Of a stretch of DNA of 64,000 bases, positions 35,949-45,084 are shown piece after piece (the stretch's first letter is position 1; every line of letters starts with the position of its first letter). The DNA comes from Negativibacillus massiliensis. Lineage in GTDB: Bacteria > Bacillota > Clostridia > Oscillospirales > Ruminococcaceae. The DNA lies in assembly GCF_900148495.1 (NCBI RefSeq), contig NZ_FTRU01000008.1, positions 806,001 to 870,000 on the forward strand. Reading direction: 5' to 3'. Below the pieces are notes generated by a model. The model was not told the origin of the DNA, did not search any database, and saw only the letters and a list, made by a program, of their open reading frames with translations. The position numbers and the translations under genes were made by a program.

Positions 35949-36681
35949 TCGTCTGCTTACCATCCTGACCGCGGAATACGGCATTGTCAGGGCGTTTGTC
36001 AAGCTGGTAAAAAAGCTTGGGGGTACCATGTCTGCCTCCACCGACCTGTTTGCTTATTCTTCCTTTGTGCTGTTTCACAACAAAGATCAGTACAGTATCA
36101 ACAGTGCCGAAGCAAACCGGATTTTCTATCATCTCAGGGATGACTTGGAGATGACGGCGCTTGCTTCCTATATGGGGCAGCTTGCAGAAGAGCTTGCTCC
36201 CGAAGGGGAAGAAGCAGAGGAATACCTCAAACTGTTTTTAAACTGCCTTCATCTGTTGGAACAGAAAAAACGAACGGTCGACTTTATCAAGCCTGTGTTT
36301 GAGCTTCGGATGCTGACCATGTCCGGCTATATGCCGGATCTGGTCGGATGCCAGCAATGCGGAGAATACGAAGCGGAAGGCTTTTATTTCTTTCCGGCAA
36401 CGGGAACGCTTGTGTGCACCGATTGCCAGAAGGTGCCGCCGCAAGGCAGTATTCTGCTGACCAAAGCGCAGCTTGCAGCGATGCGGCACATCATCTACTC
36501 GGAGTCTGGCCGTATTTTTGGATTCAAGATGTCTGGGGAAGGGCTGCAAAACTTAGGGAAAATCACCGAGATTTATCTCAAAGCGCAGTTGGAAAAGAGT
36601 TTTCCTTCTCTGGATTTTTACCACAGTCTGCGTGATATGACCCTTTCGGTCATGAAGACAGCGCAGCAGCAACAACCTTAA
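35893..36681 (+). CDS. recO: DNA repair protein RecO
   Basis: 262 residues. N-terminal OB fold (VTANGLVIHERVLSNDNRLLTILT), helical middle, and a zinc site CQQCG..CTDC near residues 152-176. Loads RecA with RecR at gaps. Its start overlaps the YqzL-like gene, with GAGGAAGG about 10 bases before the ATG. Confidence 0.94.
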   Translation: MQVTANGLVIHERVLSNDNRLLTILTAEYGIVRAFVKLVKKLGGTMSASTDLFAYSSFVLFHNKDQYSINSAEANRIFYHLRDDLEMTALASYMGQLAEELAPEGEEAEEYLKLFLNCLHLLEQKKRTVDFIKPVFELRMLTMSGYMPDLVGCQQCGEYEAEGFYFFPATGTLVCTDCQKVPPQGSILLTKAQLAAMRHIIYSESGRIFGFKMSGEGLQNLGKITEIYLKAQLEKSFPSLDFYHSLRDMTLSVMKTAQQQQP

Positions 36682-36707
36682 GTGTGTGAATAAAGGATGT
36701 GAGAGAG

Positions 36708-39110
36708 ATGTACCAGGCACAACGGTATTTTCGTGCACTGGAATTGAATAAAGTGCTGGAAAAGCTTTCGGAGCAGGCAAACTGCGATGACAGCAAGCAG
36801 ATGGCACTTTCTCTGACACCGCTGGAAGACTATGCACAGGTGAAAGCTCTGATGCAGAAAACAGCGGATGCCTATATGCTCAGCGCAAGATACACCTCGC
36901 CAGCTTTACATAAACTGAAAAACTGTGAAGCGGCTTTAAAGAAAGCAGAAAAAGGTTCCAACCTTTCACTGCGGGAACTGCTGGATGTTTCTGCAGTGCT
37001 GCACAATATCCGCTCGGTTAAGGACTGGCGCAAACGCTGTGAAGGGGAGAGCACCTCTCTGGATGTATTGTTTGAGCTTTTGATGCCAAACCGCGAGCTG
37101 GAAAACACCATCGACAACGCAATTCTTTCTGAGGAAGAGCTTGCGGACAGCGCCAGCCGAGAGCTTGGCGATCTGCGCCGCAAGATCAATCAGGCAAAAC
37201 TGCGTGTCAGAGAAAAGCTTGATGCAATCATCAAGTCCCCGACCCAGAGCAAATATCTTCAGGAAACACTGGTCACCATGCGTGACGGACGTTTTGTTGT
37301 TCCGGTCAAGAGTGAACACCGCTCTGAGATCAAAGGTCTGGTTCATGATACCTCTGCCAGCGGTGCGACCATCTTTATCGAGCCAATGGCGGTTGTAGAA
37401 GCAAACAACGAGATCCGCGTGCTTCAGGCAAAGGAAAAACGCGAGATCGAGCGCATCATTGCCGAACTTTCGGTGATGGTCGGCTCTTTTGCAGAACCGA
37501 TTATTCAAAGCTACCGTGCTTTGGTGGAGATTGACCTTTATTTTGCAAAGGCTTCGCTTGCTTACAAAATGAAGGCAACTGTTCCAAATATTGTGGACAG
37601 CGGAGAGATCGATTTAAAACGTGCCCGTCATCCGTTGATTGATCCGGAAAAGGTTGTCCCGACCGACGTAAATCTCGGTAAGGATTTTAATACGCTGGTC
37701 ATCACCGGTCCAAATACCGGCGGTAAGACTGTTACCTTAAAGACATTGGGTCTGCTTACCCTGATGGCAATGTGCGGACTGATGCTGCCGGTTGCTGAAA
37801 ACAGCACGATCTCGGTTTATAAGAAAGTGCTGGTCGACATCGGCGACGAGCAGAGCATCGAACAGAGCCTGTCCACCTTCTCGGCGCACATGACAAACAT
37901 TGTGTCGATTATCGAGGAGGCAGATTCAGACAGTTTGGTGCTGCTTGATGAGCTGGGAGCGGGAACCGACCCTGTTGAGGGTGCAGCGCTTGCAATTTCC
38001 ATTATGGAGCGCCTTGCTATGTACGGTGCAAAGATTGCGGCAACCACCCACTATGCAGAAATCAAGGAGTACGCGCTGCAGACCGAAAATGTCTGCAATG
38101 CAAGCTGCGAATTTGATGTCGAAACCTTAAAGCCGACCTACCGTCTGCTGATTGGTATTCCGGGAAAATCCAACGCCTTTGCAATCAGCCAGCGTTTGGG
38201 ACTGCCGGAGGAAATCATCGAAGCGGCAAAACAGAACATCTCAGCAGAAAAGACCCGCTTTGAGGATGTTCTGGCTCAGCTGGATGAAGCACGCCAGGCA
38301 TTGGAAAAGGAAAAGGAAGAAGTTGACAGACTCAAGGCAGAACAGCTCGAGTCCAAACGCAACCTCGAACAGTACAAGCAAAAGACCTATAAGATGATGG
38401 AGCGCGAATTGCAGAACGCGCAGGAAAAAGCAAACCGAATCGTATCTTCGGCAAAAGCCGAATCGGCGAAACTGCTGGAAGAGCTCGACGATCTGCGCAA
38501 GCAGAAGGAAAGTGAGGAGTTCTCCAAGCTGGTGCAGGGTGCAAAATCGGTTTACAAATCTAACATCAACCGTCTGGAAGATATCGCAAATCCGGTTATT
38601 GGAAGGATGAAGGAGGAATATATTCCGCCGCGTCCGTTCAAGAAGGGCGACCTGGTTCTGGTTGTGCAGCTTAACGAGGAAGGCGTACTTCTTTCCGATC
38701 CTGACAGCTCCGGAAATGTACAGGTTCAGGCGGGCATCATGAAAACCAAAGTTCCGGTCAGTGATCTGAGACTGGTGGATAAAAAACGCCGCAGACAGAT
38801 TGACCGCATGGAACGCAAGAATAATGGCGGTGTCACCAAGACACTGAAAGATAAATCGCAGCGCAGTGCAAGCAGCGAGATTGACCTGCGCGGACAGACC
38901 ATCGAAGAGGGAATCATGATGGTCGATCAGTATATTGACAGTTGTTTACTCATGGGTATCAAAACCATCACCATCATTCACGGTAAGGGAACCGGTGCGC
39001 TGAGAAGCGCAATCCAGCAGCACCTGAAAAACCACAAAATGGTACGCACCTTCCGCCTCGGTGTTTATGGCGAGGGAGAAGATGGCGTAACGATTGCCGA
39101 ATTAAAATAA
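36708..39110 (+). CDS. mutS2: Endonuclease MutS2
   Basis: About 800 residues. MutS core with Walker A GPNTGGKTVTLKTLG (about 337), STFSAHMTNI, and Walker B LVLLDELGAGTDPVEGAAL; a coiled coil near 520-600; a KOW-like segment, and a C-terminal Smr nuclease domain (IDLRGQTIEEGIMMVDQYID, HGKGTGALRSAI). MutS2 limits recombination and, in B. subtilis, acts on collided ribosomes. GTG 36699 is a possible earlier start. Confidence 0.96.
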   Translation: MYQAQRYFRALELNKVLEKLSEQANCDDSKQMALSLTPLEDYAQVKALMQKTADAYMLSARYTSPALHKLKNCEAALKKAEKGSNLSLRELLDVSAVLHNIRSVKDWRKRCEGESTSLDVLFELLMPNRELENTIDNAILSEEELADSASRELGDLRRKINQAKLRVREKLDAIIKSPTQSKYLQETLVTMRDGRFVVPVKSEHRSEIKGLVHDTSASGATIFIEPMAVVEANNEIRVLQAKEKREIERIIAELSVMVGSFAEPIIQSYRALVEIDLYFAKASLAYKMKATVPNIVDSGEIDLKRARHPLIDPEKVVPTDVNLGKDFNTLVITGPNTGGKTVTLKTLGLLTLMAMCGLMLPVAENSTISVYKKVLVDIGDEQSIEQSLSTFSAHMTNIVSIIEEADSDSLVLLDELGAGTDPVEGAALAISIMERLAMYGAKIAATTHYAEIKEYALQTENVCNASCEFDVETLKPTYRLLIGIPGKSNAFAISQRLGLPEEIIEAAKQNISAEKTRFEDVLAQLDEARQALEKEKEEVDRLKAEQLESKRNLEQYKQKTYKMMERELQNAQEKANRIVSSAKAESAKLLEELDDLRKQKESEEFSKLVQGAKSVYKSNINRLEDIANPVIGRMKEEYIPPRPFKKGDLVLVVQLNEEGVLLSDPDSSGNVQVQAGIMKTKVPVSDLRLVDKKRRRQIDRMERKNNGGVTKTLKDKSQRSASSEIDLRGQTIEEGIMMVDQYIDSCLLMGIKTITIIHGKGTGALRSAIQQHLKNHKMVRTFRLGVYGEGEDGVTIAELK

Positions 39111-39140
39111 CCGGAATGTCCGGTGAGGAGTGGATGGAGT

Positions 39141-40553
39141 TTGAGTGGAACAAGCGGCATATTAAAGTATGTTTCCAGCGAACATCTCGCTAGGAAGATT
39201 GATTTTCAAGGACCAGTTCCATCGACCAAGGAAGTGTACCGCAGAGCACTGAATATTGCGTGGCCTTCCGCAGCCGAAACGGTACTGGTCAGCCTGGTCG
39301 GTTCGGTCGATACCATCATGGTAGGCGGACTGGGACCGGCAGCAATTGCAGCGGTGGGACTGACCAATCAGCCAAAGTTTATTTTGCTTGCGCTGATTAA
39401 CTCGTTAAACGTCGGTGTCACCACGGTTGTTGCACGAAGAAGGGGACAGGAAAACAGAGAAGGCGCACAGAAATGTGTGCGTGTCGCTTTAATGATCACC
39501 TTCACACTTTCGCTGATTCTGGCGATTCTGGGATTTGTCTTTGCAGAGCCGATTATGAGCATTTCCGGCGCTGCAGCGGATACCATGCAGGACTCGATTG
39601 ATTATTTCAGAATCCTGATGATCGGTTTTGTGCCGATGTGTATAGGACTTACAGTAAATGCAGCACAAAGAGGTGTAGGCAACACAAGAATTGCGATGAC
39701 CACCAATTTGACCTCCAACGGCATTAACCTGATTTTTAACTATCTGCTGATTCATGGGAATCTGGGATTTCCGCGTCTGGAAGTAAAGGGTGCCGCACTG
39801 GCAACCATTTTGGGAAGTACCGTTGCGTGCCTGATGTCGATTCGTTCGATCCTGCCGCATGATACTTACCTGCACATCAGACTCAGGGATAAATGGAGGC
39901 TGGATAAAGAGACACTGGGCAGCATCTGGAAGATCAGCTACAGTGCAGTGATCGAGCAGCTGTTTATGCGAATCGGATTCTTTACTTACGTCAGAATCGT
40001 TGCAGGGCTGGGTACCATCGCATTTGCAACCCACCAGATCTGCATGAACGTGATCAACCTTTCCTTCTCGTTTGGAGATGGATTTAGTATTGCGATTGCT
40101 TCGCTGGTTGGACAGTCACTGGGCGCAAAACGTCCGGACATGGCAAAGCTGTATGTAAAGGTGAACAAGGTATTGCTGTATGCAATTTCCGGCACCTTAT
40201 CAGTTATCTTTGTTGTGTTCCGATACCAGATTATCGGACTGTTTACCGATGAAGCGGCAATTATTACCGAAGCGGGAACCTTGATGCTGATTATCGCAGC
40301 GACTACCGTTATTCAGACATCCGCACTTTCCTATACAGGATGTTTGAGAGGTGCCGGTGATGCACGATACATAGCTATTACAGCATTTATCAGTATTGCG
40401 ATTATCCGTCCATTGTCAGCATGGGTACTTTGTTATCCGGTTGGCTGGGGACTGGTTGGTGCATGGATTTCACTGTTTATTGACCAGTGCATGAGATGTA
40501 TTCTCAACGGTACCCGTTTCCGCAAAGGAAAGTGGGCAGAAATCGAAGTATAG
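39141..40553 (+). CDS. MATE-family efflux transporter
   Basis: About 470 residues, 12 membrane helices. The first MATE half begins at WPSAAETVLVSLVGSVDTIMVGGLGP and the second near WKISYSAVIEQLFMRIGFFTYVRIVAGLG. Exports cationic compounds using an ion gradient; substrate unknown. TTG 39141, 10 bases after GGAG, is the best start; GTG 39123 has no ribosome site. It ends in the repeat at 40561. Confidence 0.92.
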   Translation: MSGTSGILKYVSSEHLARKIDFQGPVPSTKEVYRRALNIAWPSAAETVLVSLVGSVDTIMVGGLGPAAIAAVGLTNQPKFILLALINSLNVGVTTVVARRRGQENREGAQKCVRVALMITFTLSLILAILGFVFAEPIMSISGAAADTMQDSIDYFRILMIGFVPMCIGLTVNAAQRGVGNTRIAMTTNLTSNGINLIFNYLLIHGNLGFPRLEVKGAALATILGSTVACLMSIRSILPHDTYLHIRLRDKWRLDKETLGSIWKISYSAVIEQLFMRIGFFTYVRIVAGLGTIAFATHQICMNVINLSFSFGDGFSIAIASLVGQSLGAKRPDMAKLYVKVNKVLLYAISGTLSVIFVVFRYQIIGLFTDEAAIITEAGTLMLIIAATTVIQTSALSYTGCLRGAGDARYIAITAFISIAIIRPLSAWVLCYPVGWGLVGAWISLFIDQCMRCILNGTRFRKGKWAEIEV

Positions 40554-40790
40554 GCAGGCTGACCAGCTTGAAGCTGGACTAAGTTCGCGTTGTCGGTTTC
40601 GTGCAAACTTGAAAGTCTCGTTCTCGCGCAGGTCGCTTGCCTCCGGCTGCGCTCGGCAGGCTGAGCCTGCATGCAATTTGCGCGTTGATGGTAGTTTCAA
40701 TACACGGCGCTCGCCCGTTTGAGAATGGCGCAGCTGGCGGATGATTGTTGACGGTACCAGCTTGAAGCTGGACATTTCGTACAACAAACA
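40554..40790 (-). repeat. Dispersed repeat, minus-strand copy, with CAGCTTGAAGCTG palindromes
   Basis: On the minus strand this reads CGGAGGCAAGCGACCTGCGC, then GCGAGAACGAGACTTTCAAG, then ACCGACAACGCGAAC, matching the copy at 42822-42901 and, more distantly, 11102-11296. The short palindrome CAGCTTGAAGCTG occurs at about 40564 and 40758. It fills most of the 320-base gap before the M42 peptidase gene; I see no gene in it. Confidence 0.8.
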
Positions 40791-40875
40791 CACGAAAACA
40801 GGAAAGATAAAAACAAAGGACTTTACCGGAGTTAATCCGATAAGTAATATATATATATTTTGGGAGGTATTTGTC

Positions 40876-41928
40876 ATGGATGTTTTTCAGGTAGCAAATT
40901 ACAAGGAATATCTTTTTGACACAGCAAAAACAATTTTTGGTATTGACAGCCCAAGCGGTTACTACCATGCAGTTGTAAAGGAAGTTGAGAAAATCGCAAC
41001 CGGTCTGGGTTACAAATTCGAACAGATCGAAAAAGGCTGCGGTATCATCACCATCGACGGCGAAGACAACAGCAAAACTGTTATGCTTTCCGCTCACGTT
41101 GATACTCTTGGTCTGATGGTTCGCTCCATCACCTCCGATGGTAATCTGAAATTCACAAAGGTTGGCGGTCCAATCATGCCAACTCTCGACGGTGAATACT
41201 GCCGCATCCACACCAGAGATGGTCGTGTTTACACCGGTACTATCATTTCCGAAAGCCCGGCTGTTCACGTTCATCCGGATGCTTCCACCAGAACCAGAGA
41301 TGAGGACAACATGATCGTCCGCATCGACGAGCAGGTTCACAACAAAGAAGACGTTCTGAACCTCGGTATTCAGGTAGGCGACTATATCTGCTACGATCCA
41401 AAGACTGTTGTAACAGAAAGCGGCTTCCTCAAATCCAGATTCATCGACGATAAAGGCAGTGTTGCTTGCCTGCTGACCGCTCTGAAGATCATGAAAGAGC
41501 AGGGACTCAAACCACAGTACAAGACCAAATTCTTTATCTCTGTATTTGAAGAAGTAGGTCATGGTGCTTCCTACATTCCATCCGATGTATCTGAAATTCT
41601 GGCTGTTGACATGGGTTGTATCGGTCTGGATCTGACCTGCACAGAATACGATGTATCCATCTGTGCAAAAGATTCCGGTGGTCCTTACGACTACGACATG
41701 ACCAGCAAACTCATCGAGCTGGCAAAAGAAAATGGTCTGAAATATGCAGTTGACATCTATCCAAGATACAGTTCTGACGTTGGCGCTGCTCTGCACGGCG
41801 GCCACAACATCAAGGGCGGTCTGATTGGTCCTGGTGTTCATGCTTCCCACGGTATGGAAAGAACCCACTACTCTGCACTGGAAAACAGCATCAACCTGAT
41901 TCTGCTGTACCTCGGCTGCAAGAAATAA
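40876..41928 (+). CDS. M42-family metallopeptidase
   Basis: 350 residues. Metal-site motifs of the M42 (glutamyl aminopeptidase/cellulase M) family: LSAHVDTLG, FIDDKGSVACLL, FEEVGHGAS (catalytic EE), VDMGCIG and HASHGMERTH. Cuts N-terminal residues from peptides in the cytosol. TGGGAGGT lies about 8 bases before ATG 40876; upstream in-frame sequence falls in repeat DNA. Strong codon bias suggests high expression. Confidence 0.92.
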   Translation: MDVFQVANYKEYLFDTAKTIFGIDSPSGYYHAVVKEVEKIATGLGYKFEQIEKGCGIITIDGEDNSKTVMLSAHVDTLGLMVRSITSDGNLKFTKVGGPIMPTLDGEYCRIHTRDGRVYTGTIISESPAVHVHPDASTRTRDEDNMIVRIDEQVHNKEDVLNLGIQVGDYICYDPKTVVTESGFLKSRFIDDKGSVACLLTALKIMKEQGLKPQYKTKFFISVFEEVGHGASYIPSDVSEILAVDMGCIGLDLTCTEYDVSICAKDSGGPYDYDMTSKLIELAKENGLKYAVDIYPRYSSDVGAALHGGHNIKGGLIGPGVHASHGMERTHYSALENSINLILLYLGCKK

Positions 41929-41935
41929 GTGATAC

Positions 41936-41973
41936 AAAAAAAGCTCATTCCCGATCGGGAATGAGCTTTTTTT
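41936..41973. terminator. Bidirectional intrinsic terminator
   Basis: AAAGCTCATTCCC pairs with GGGAATGAGCTTT around GATC, with flanking A and T runs, between convergent genes. Confidence 0.93.
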
Positions 41974-42024
41974 AGTGTTTTAAATGGTTTTCTGAAAATG
42001 GGGAAGAGGAGAAGTTCCCGAGAG

Positions 42025-42465
42025 TTACGCTTTTTCAATGTAATGGTCCAATTCCTCTGCAGGGTAAGCTTTGCTCCAGTGATATGGCTGCAGCTCTTTT
42101 AACTCTACAAACAGGATTTCTCCATTTTCTGTGGTAACACCAACCTGAACTTGAGGTCCCCAATAGTGTAATCTTTCCTGACAGATTCCGCAGGGAGATA
42201 AAATCTTATAAGGGGATTTTTCGTCATCGCGTGTTACACACAGGCAGTGCGTAACCTTTTCATTGTATTTGTGCGCTTCACACATCGCGCCGACCTCAAT
42301 ACATAATCCAGCTGAACCGTTTGCTGTTTCAATGGCAACACTGGTAAAGTAGTGATCTTTGTCAGTGTGGATGACTGCAGCGCCGCCCCAGCCAGTTGGA
42401 TATCTTTGTTCAATCAGCTCGATTGCTAAGTCGTACATCTTCTTTTCAATTTCAGGATTTCTCAT
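42025..42465 (-). CDS. Cytidine deaminase-like protein
   Basis: 146 residues. Zinc-dependent deaminase signature: CIEVGAM (C55, E57, with Cys as ligand) and PCGICQERL (C92, C95). Close in pattern to cytidine and blasticidin-S deaminases; the substrate cannot be told from sequence. ATG 42465 lies 9 bases after GAGG. Monocistronic, between a terminator and repeat DNA. Confidence 0.85.
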   Translation of the reverse strand: MRNPEIEKKMYDLAIELIEQRYPTGWGGAAVIHTDKDHYFTSVAIETANGSAGLCIEVGAMCEAHKYNEKVTHCLCVTRDDEKSPYKILSPCGICQERLHYWGPQVQVGVTTENGEILFVELKELQPYHWSKAYPAEELDHYIEKA

Positions 42466-42710
42466 TTTAGCTTTCCTCACTTTTTCCTGTACTACCGTAC
42501 AAAATGTTGGTTTTACTTCTGCCTTAAATGTTTAATCCTGATGATGTTTTGACGCACACCTCCATCTTTGGATAAAAGGAGAGCAAATCTAAAAGATATG
42601 CCCGACAAAACGTTTGTTTTCTTTGAATGAGCAAGTGTATTAACGAAAGCGTTGCCGTGTGCTGAAACTGACGCATCGCACTACACCAAAGCACGAAACA
42701 GCGTGCGGCT

Positions 42711-42901
42711 CAGTCTGCCAAGTGCAGCCGGAAGATAAGCGATCTGCGCAAGAGCGAGATTTCCAAGTTCACGCGAAACCGACAACGCGAATTGCGTGCA
42801 GCTTCAAGCTGCCGAGCGCAGCCGGAGGCAAGCGACCTGCGCGAGAACGGGACTTTCAAATTTGCGCGAAACCGACAACGCGAATCGCGTGCAGCTTCAA
42901 G
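42711..42901 (+). repeat. Two copies of the dispersed repeat, plus strand
   Basis: Copies with CCGGA at 42728 and 42822 (94-base period). The second, with GGCAAGCGACCTGCGCGAGA, is nearly identical to the minus-strand copy at 40561; the first has diverged. Both end ACCGACAACGCGAAT, GCGTGCAGCTTCAAG. The 245 bases between the deaminase gene and this repeat show nothing I can name. Confidence 0.85.
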
Positions 42902-42908
42902 CGGGTAC

Positions 42909-43175
42909 CGTCAAAAATCATCCACCGGATAATTTTTGAGTTCGCTCCTTACAAACAATCGGCTCTTGAACCTCTTTTCTCTTGTAAAAGAGGTTCAAAC
43001 TTCAGAAAATACGCCTGAACGGATAAAAGCTTTTCGCTCGTTGCGACGAGTGCCCAAAGGCGTTGCCTCTGGACACCACGAGCTTTTTGTAAAAAGCTCG
43101 ACCAAAAACTTTTGTATATATGTCATACTACCCGTCTTTGCGCCGTAGGCGAACAGTGACCAGCTTCAAGCTGGT
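42909..43175 (+). repeat. Multi-hairpin intergenic element, copy 1
   Basis: Five consecutive hairpins: TCAAAAATCATCC with GGATAATTTTTGA; TTGAACCTCTTTT with AAAAGAGGTTCAA; CGCTCGT-TGCG-ACGAGTG; CCAAAGGC with GCCTCTGG; CGAGCTTTTT with AAAAAGCTCG. The same series with different stem sequences occurs at 51466-51670. The region ends with the palindrome ACCAGCTTCAAGCTGGT at 43159 or so. No credible gene. Confidence 0.8.
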
Positions 43176-43182
43176 CAGCCTG

Positions 43183-44769
43183 CTAAATGTGGTTCATCAG
43201 GTAGATCTTGACGGCAAGCTCCATGCTCAGCTTTTCTTCGGTGCGGTCAAGGTCAAGTCCCGAGATTTCCTCAATCTTCTTGTATCGATACTTGATGGTG
43301 TTGTAGTGCAGGTACATTGTGTCGGATGCCATCTTCAAATTCCAGCCGTTCTGAACAATGTTGATGAGTGTTTCCATAAAGTCGGTGTTGTGCAGCTCAT
43401 CGTGACGGCAGATTTTGTCGATGTATTCTTTGTAAAATTCCTTGACACTGTTGTTGTCCTTGATACCGTCCAGGAATTTGTAGATACCAAGCTCGGTGTA
43501 GAGCATAACGTTGTCTCGCTTGTAAATCAGACGGCTGATTTTAACAGCCTTCTGGGATTCCTGATAAGCAGTGTGACATTCCATAATGCTGTCTTTGGCT
43601 TCGGAAATACCGATGGTAACCGAGAAGTTGTACAGCGAGAGGATCTCGTTTTTCAGTGTATTGCAGCAGGCAGCAATCTTTTTGCACAGTTCCTCATCCG
43701 GCTTGTCGTGTTTGAGGATGAAAGCGGTGCTGTCGGTAAACTTGGTGTACAGAACGCTCTTAAAATGTTTGCGGAAGAACTTGAGCGAGTAATCGAAAAT
43801 CTCATCATTGTGCTTTTCGATGTTTTCGCTGTCCTTTTTGCTGCGGATGTTGAGGTACTGAATCTTAAAGTCATCGATATCGACAATGATGGTGGTATAG
43901 AATTTTTCGCTCAAATCCCAGCCATAAATCTTGCCGCGCTTGATGACCTCCTGGAAGCTCTTGATATTGTTGAGGACAATGTCCTGAACAAAACCGTCAC
44001 GATAGCGCGACTCGATTTCCATGTTGGAAATATATTTCTGTGCAATCAGCTTTAAAGCGGTGGAGGCATGGTTTAAAATCATGCTTTCGTAGCTGCTCAG
44101 TTCCTGGCGGCCTTCGTCAATGATAACAATGTATCCATAATCCTTATCATCAAAGGTGACACCCATGTGTGGGTAGGAAAGCTGGAAGCTGTCCTTGAAA
44201 TCCTCTTTGAGGGAAGCGTTTTTGGAAAGATAGATTTTGTTAAATGCAACGTCATAAAACGCGATATTCTGGTTGAGCAGGGTAGAGAGGGTGTTGATGA
44301 TATCGGTGATGCTGCCCCCGTTGATAACCGTGTTGATGAAGGAGGTGCTGATGTTTTCGGAAAGGCGAATTGCGGAAGCCTGTACATCGATCAGCTTTTT
44401 AAAGACCGGATTGATGATCTCAGAGATGGTGCAGCTGGATGGCATGTGGATGATTGGGAATCCGATTTCGTTTGCAGTGCGGATGGTTTCATCATCCAGA
44501 GAATCCAGATAGGAACCGAGTTTTACAAAGAGGGCAGAAGCGCCGGTACGGTCCATCTTACGAATCAGTCCTGCAAGATCGGTGATGCCGGTCTTGATGA
44601 CATAACCGGAGGTGACCAGAAGTTCCCCTTCCCGAATCCATTGCTCCGGATCGGGAGTATCAATTACCGTTACGGTGGAAACTTCGCGCCCAAGTCCCTT
44701 TTTTCCGCCCAGGATACGGTAGTCCCGCAGTTCTTCCATATTCAAAATGTCGCCAACAGTTAAGGACAT
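43183..44769 (-). CDS. PucR-family transcriptional regulator
   Basis: 528 residues. N-terminal PucR sensing domain (SLTVGDILNMEELRDYRILGG, about 1-125), a middle GGDEF/GAF-like region, and a C-terminal PucR-type helix-turn-helix (MASDTMYLHYNTIKYRYKKIEEISG, about 475-525). Such regulators often control purine or amino-acid catabolism. It is divergent from purA across about 315 bases, so a link to purine status is suggested but not shown. Confidence 0.87.
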   Translation of the reverse strand: MSLTVGDILNMEELRDYRILGGKKGLGREVSTVTVIDTPDPEQWIREGELLVTSGYVIKTGITDLAGLIRKMDRTGASALFVKLGSYLDSLDDETIRTANEIGFPIIHMPSSCTISEIINPVFKKLIDVQASAIRLSENISTSFINTVINGGSITDIINTLSTLLNQNIAFYDVAFNKIYLSKNASLKEDFKDSFQLSYPHMGVTFDDKDYGYIVIIDEGRQELSSYESMILNHASTALKLIAQKYISNMEIESRYRDGFVQDIVLNNIKSFQEVIKRGKIYGWDLSEKFYTTIIVDIDDFKIQYLNIRSKKDSENIEKHNDEIFDYSLKFFRKHFKSVLYTKFTDSTAFILKHDKPDEELCKKIAACCNTLKNEILSLYNFSVTIGISEAKDSIMECHTAYQESQKAVKISRLIYKRDNVMLYTELGIYKFLDGIKDNNSVKEFYKEYIDKICRHDELHNTDFMETLINIVQNGWNLKMASDTMYLHYNTIKYRYKKIEEISGLDLDRTEEKLSMELAVKIYLMNHI

Positions 44770-44953
44770 AAAAACACTCCTTTGCCATAATAAGAGAATA
44801 TCCAGAAAATTACACCCTTATTATACAATACTTTATTTGAAAAGTACAGGTTTAAAAGTAAAAAACTGTTCTGCTTTACAAAAATCTGCGGAATGTGAGC
44901 GGTGAAGGACAGGAATTCCCTTGCATTTTTTGCGATTTTTTTATCAAAAACAA

Positions 44954-44982
44954 TTGACAGATAAAAATAGGAAAAGTATAAT
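44954..44982 (+). promoter_or_regulatory. Sigma-A-type promoter of purA
   Basis: Consensus TTGACA (44954-44959), 17-base spacer, consensus TATAAT (44977-44982). About 100 bases of leader follow, containing TCTGAG/CTCAGA-type short inverted repeats near 45020-45058; I do not recognise a riboswitch. The rest of the gap from 44770 is AT-rich without other features. Confidence 0.88.
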
Positions 44983-45084
44983 AACAATCGAAATAATTTT
45001 GTAGGCATTGATTTTGATACGATTTGTTCTGAGGCTCAGCATCTTCTGAGATTCAGAACGTGTAATGAAGGAGGTCTTTTACAG

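Noticed and set aside
40579-41937. Long antisense open frame of 452 codons over the M42 peptidase gene
   Set aside because: Shadow of a highly biased gene; its end runs into repeat DNA.
42659-43018. Open frame of about 119 codons with repeated peptide segments
   Set aside because: It is the translation of the dispersed repeat and hairpin element; no ribosome site, and the same repeat is read in other frames and strands elsewhere.
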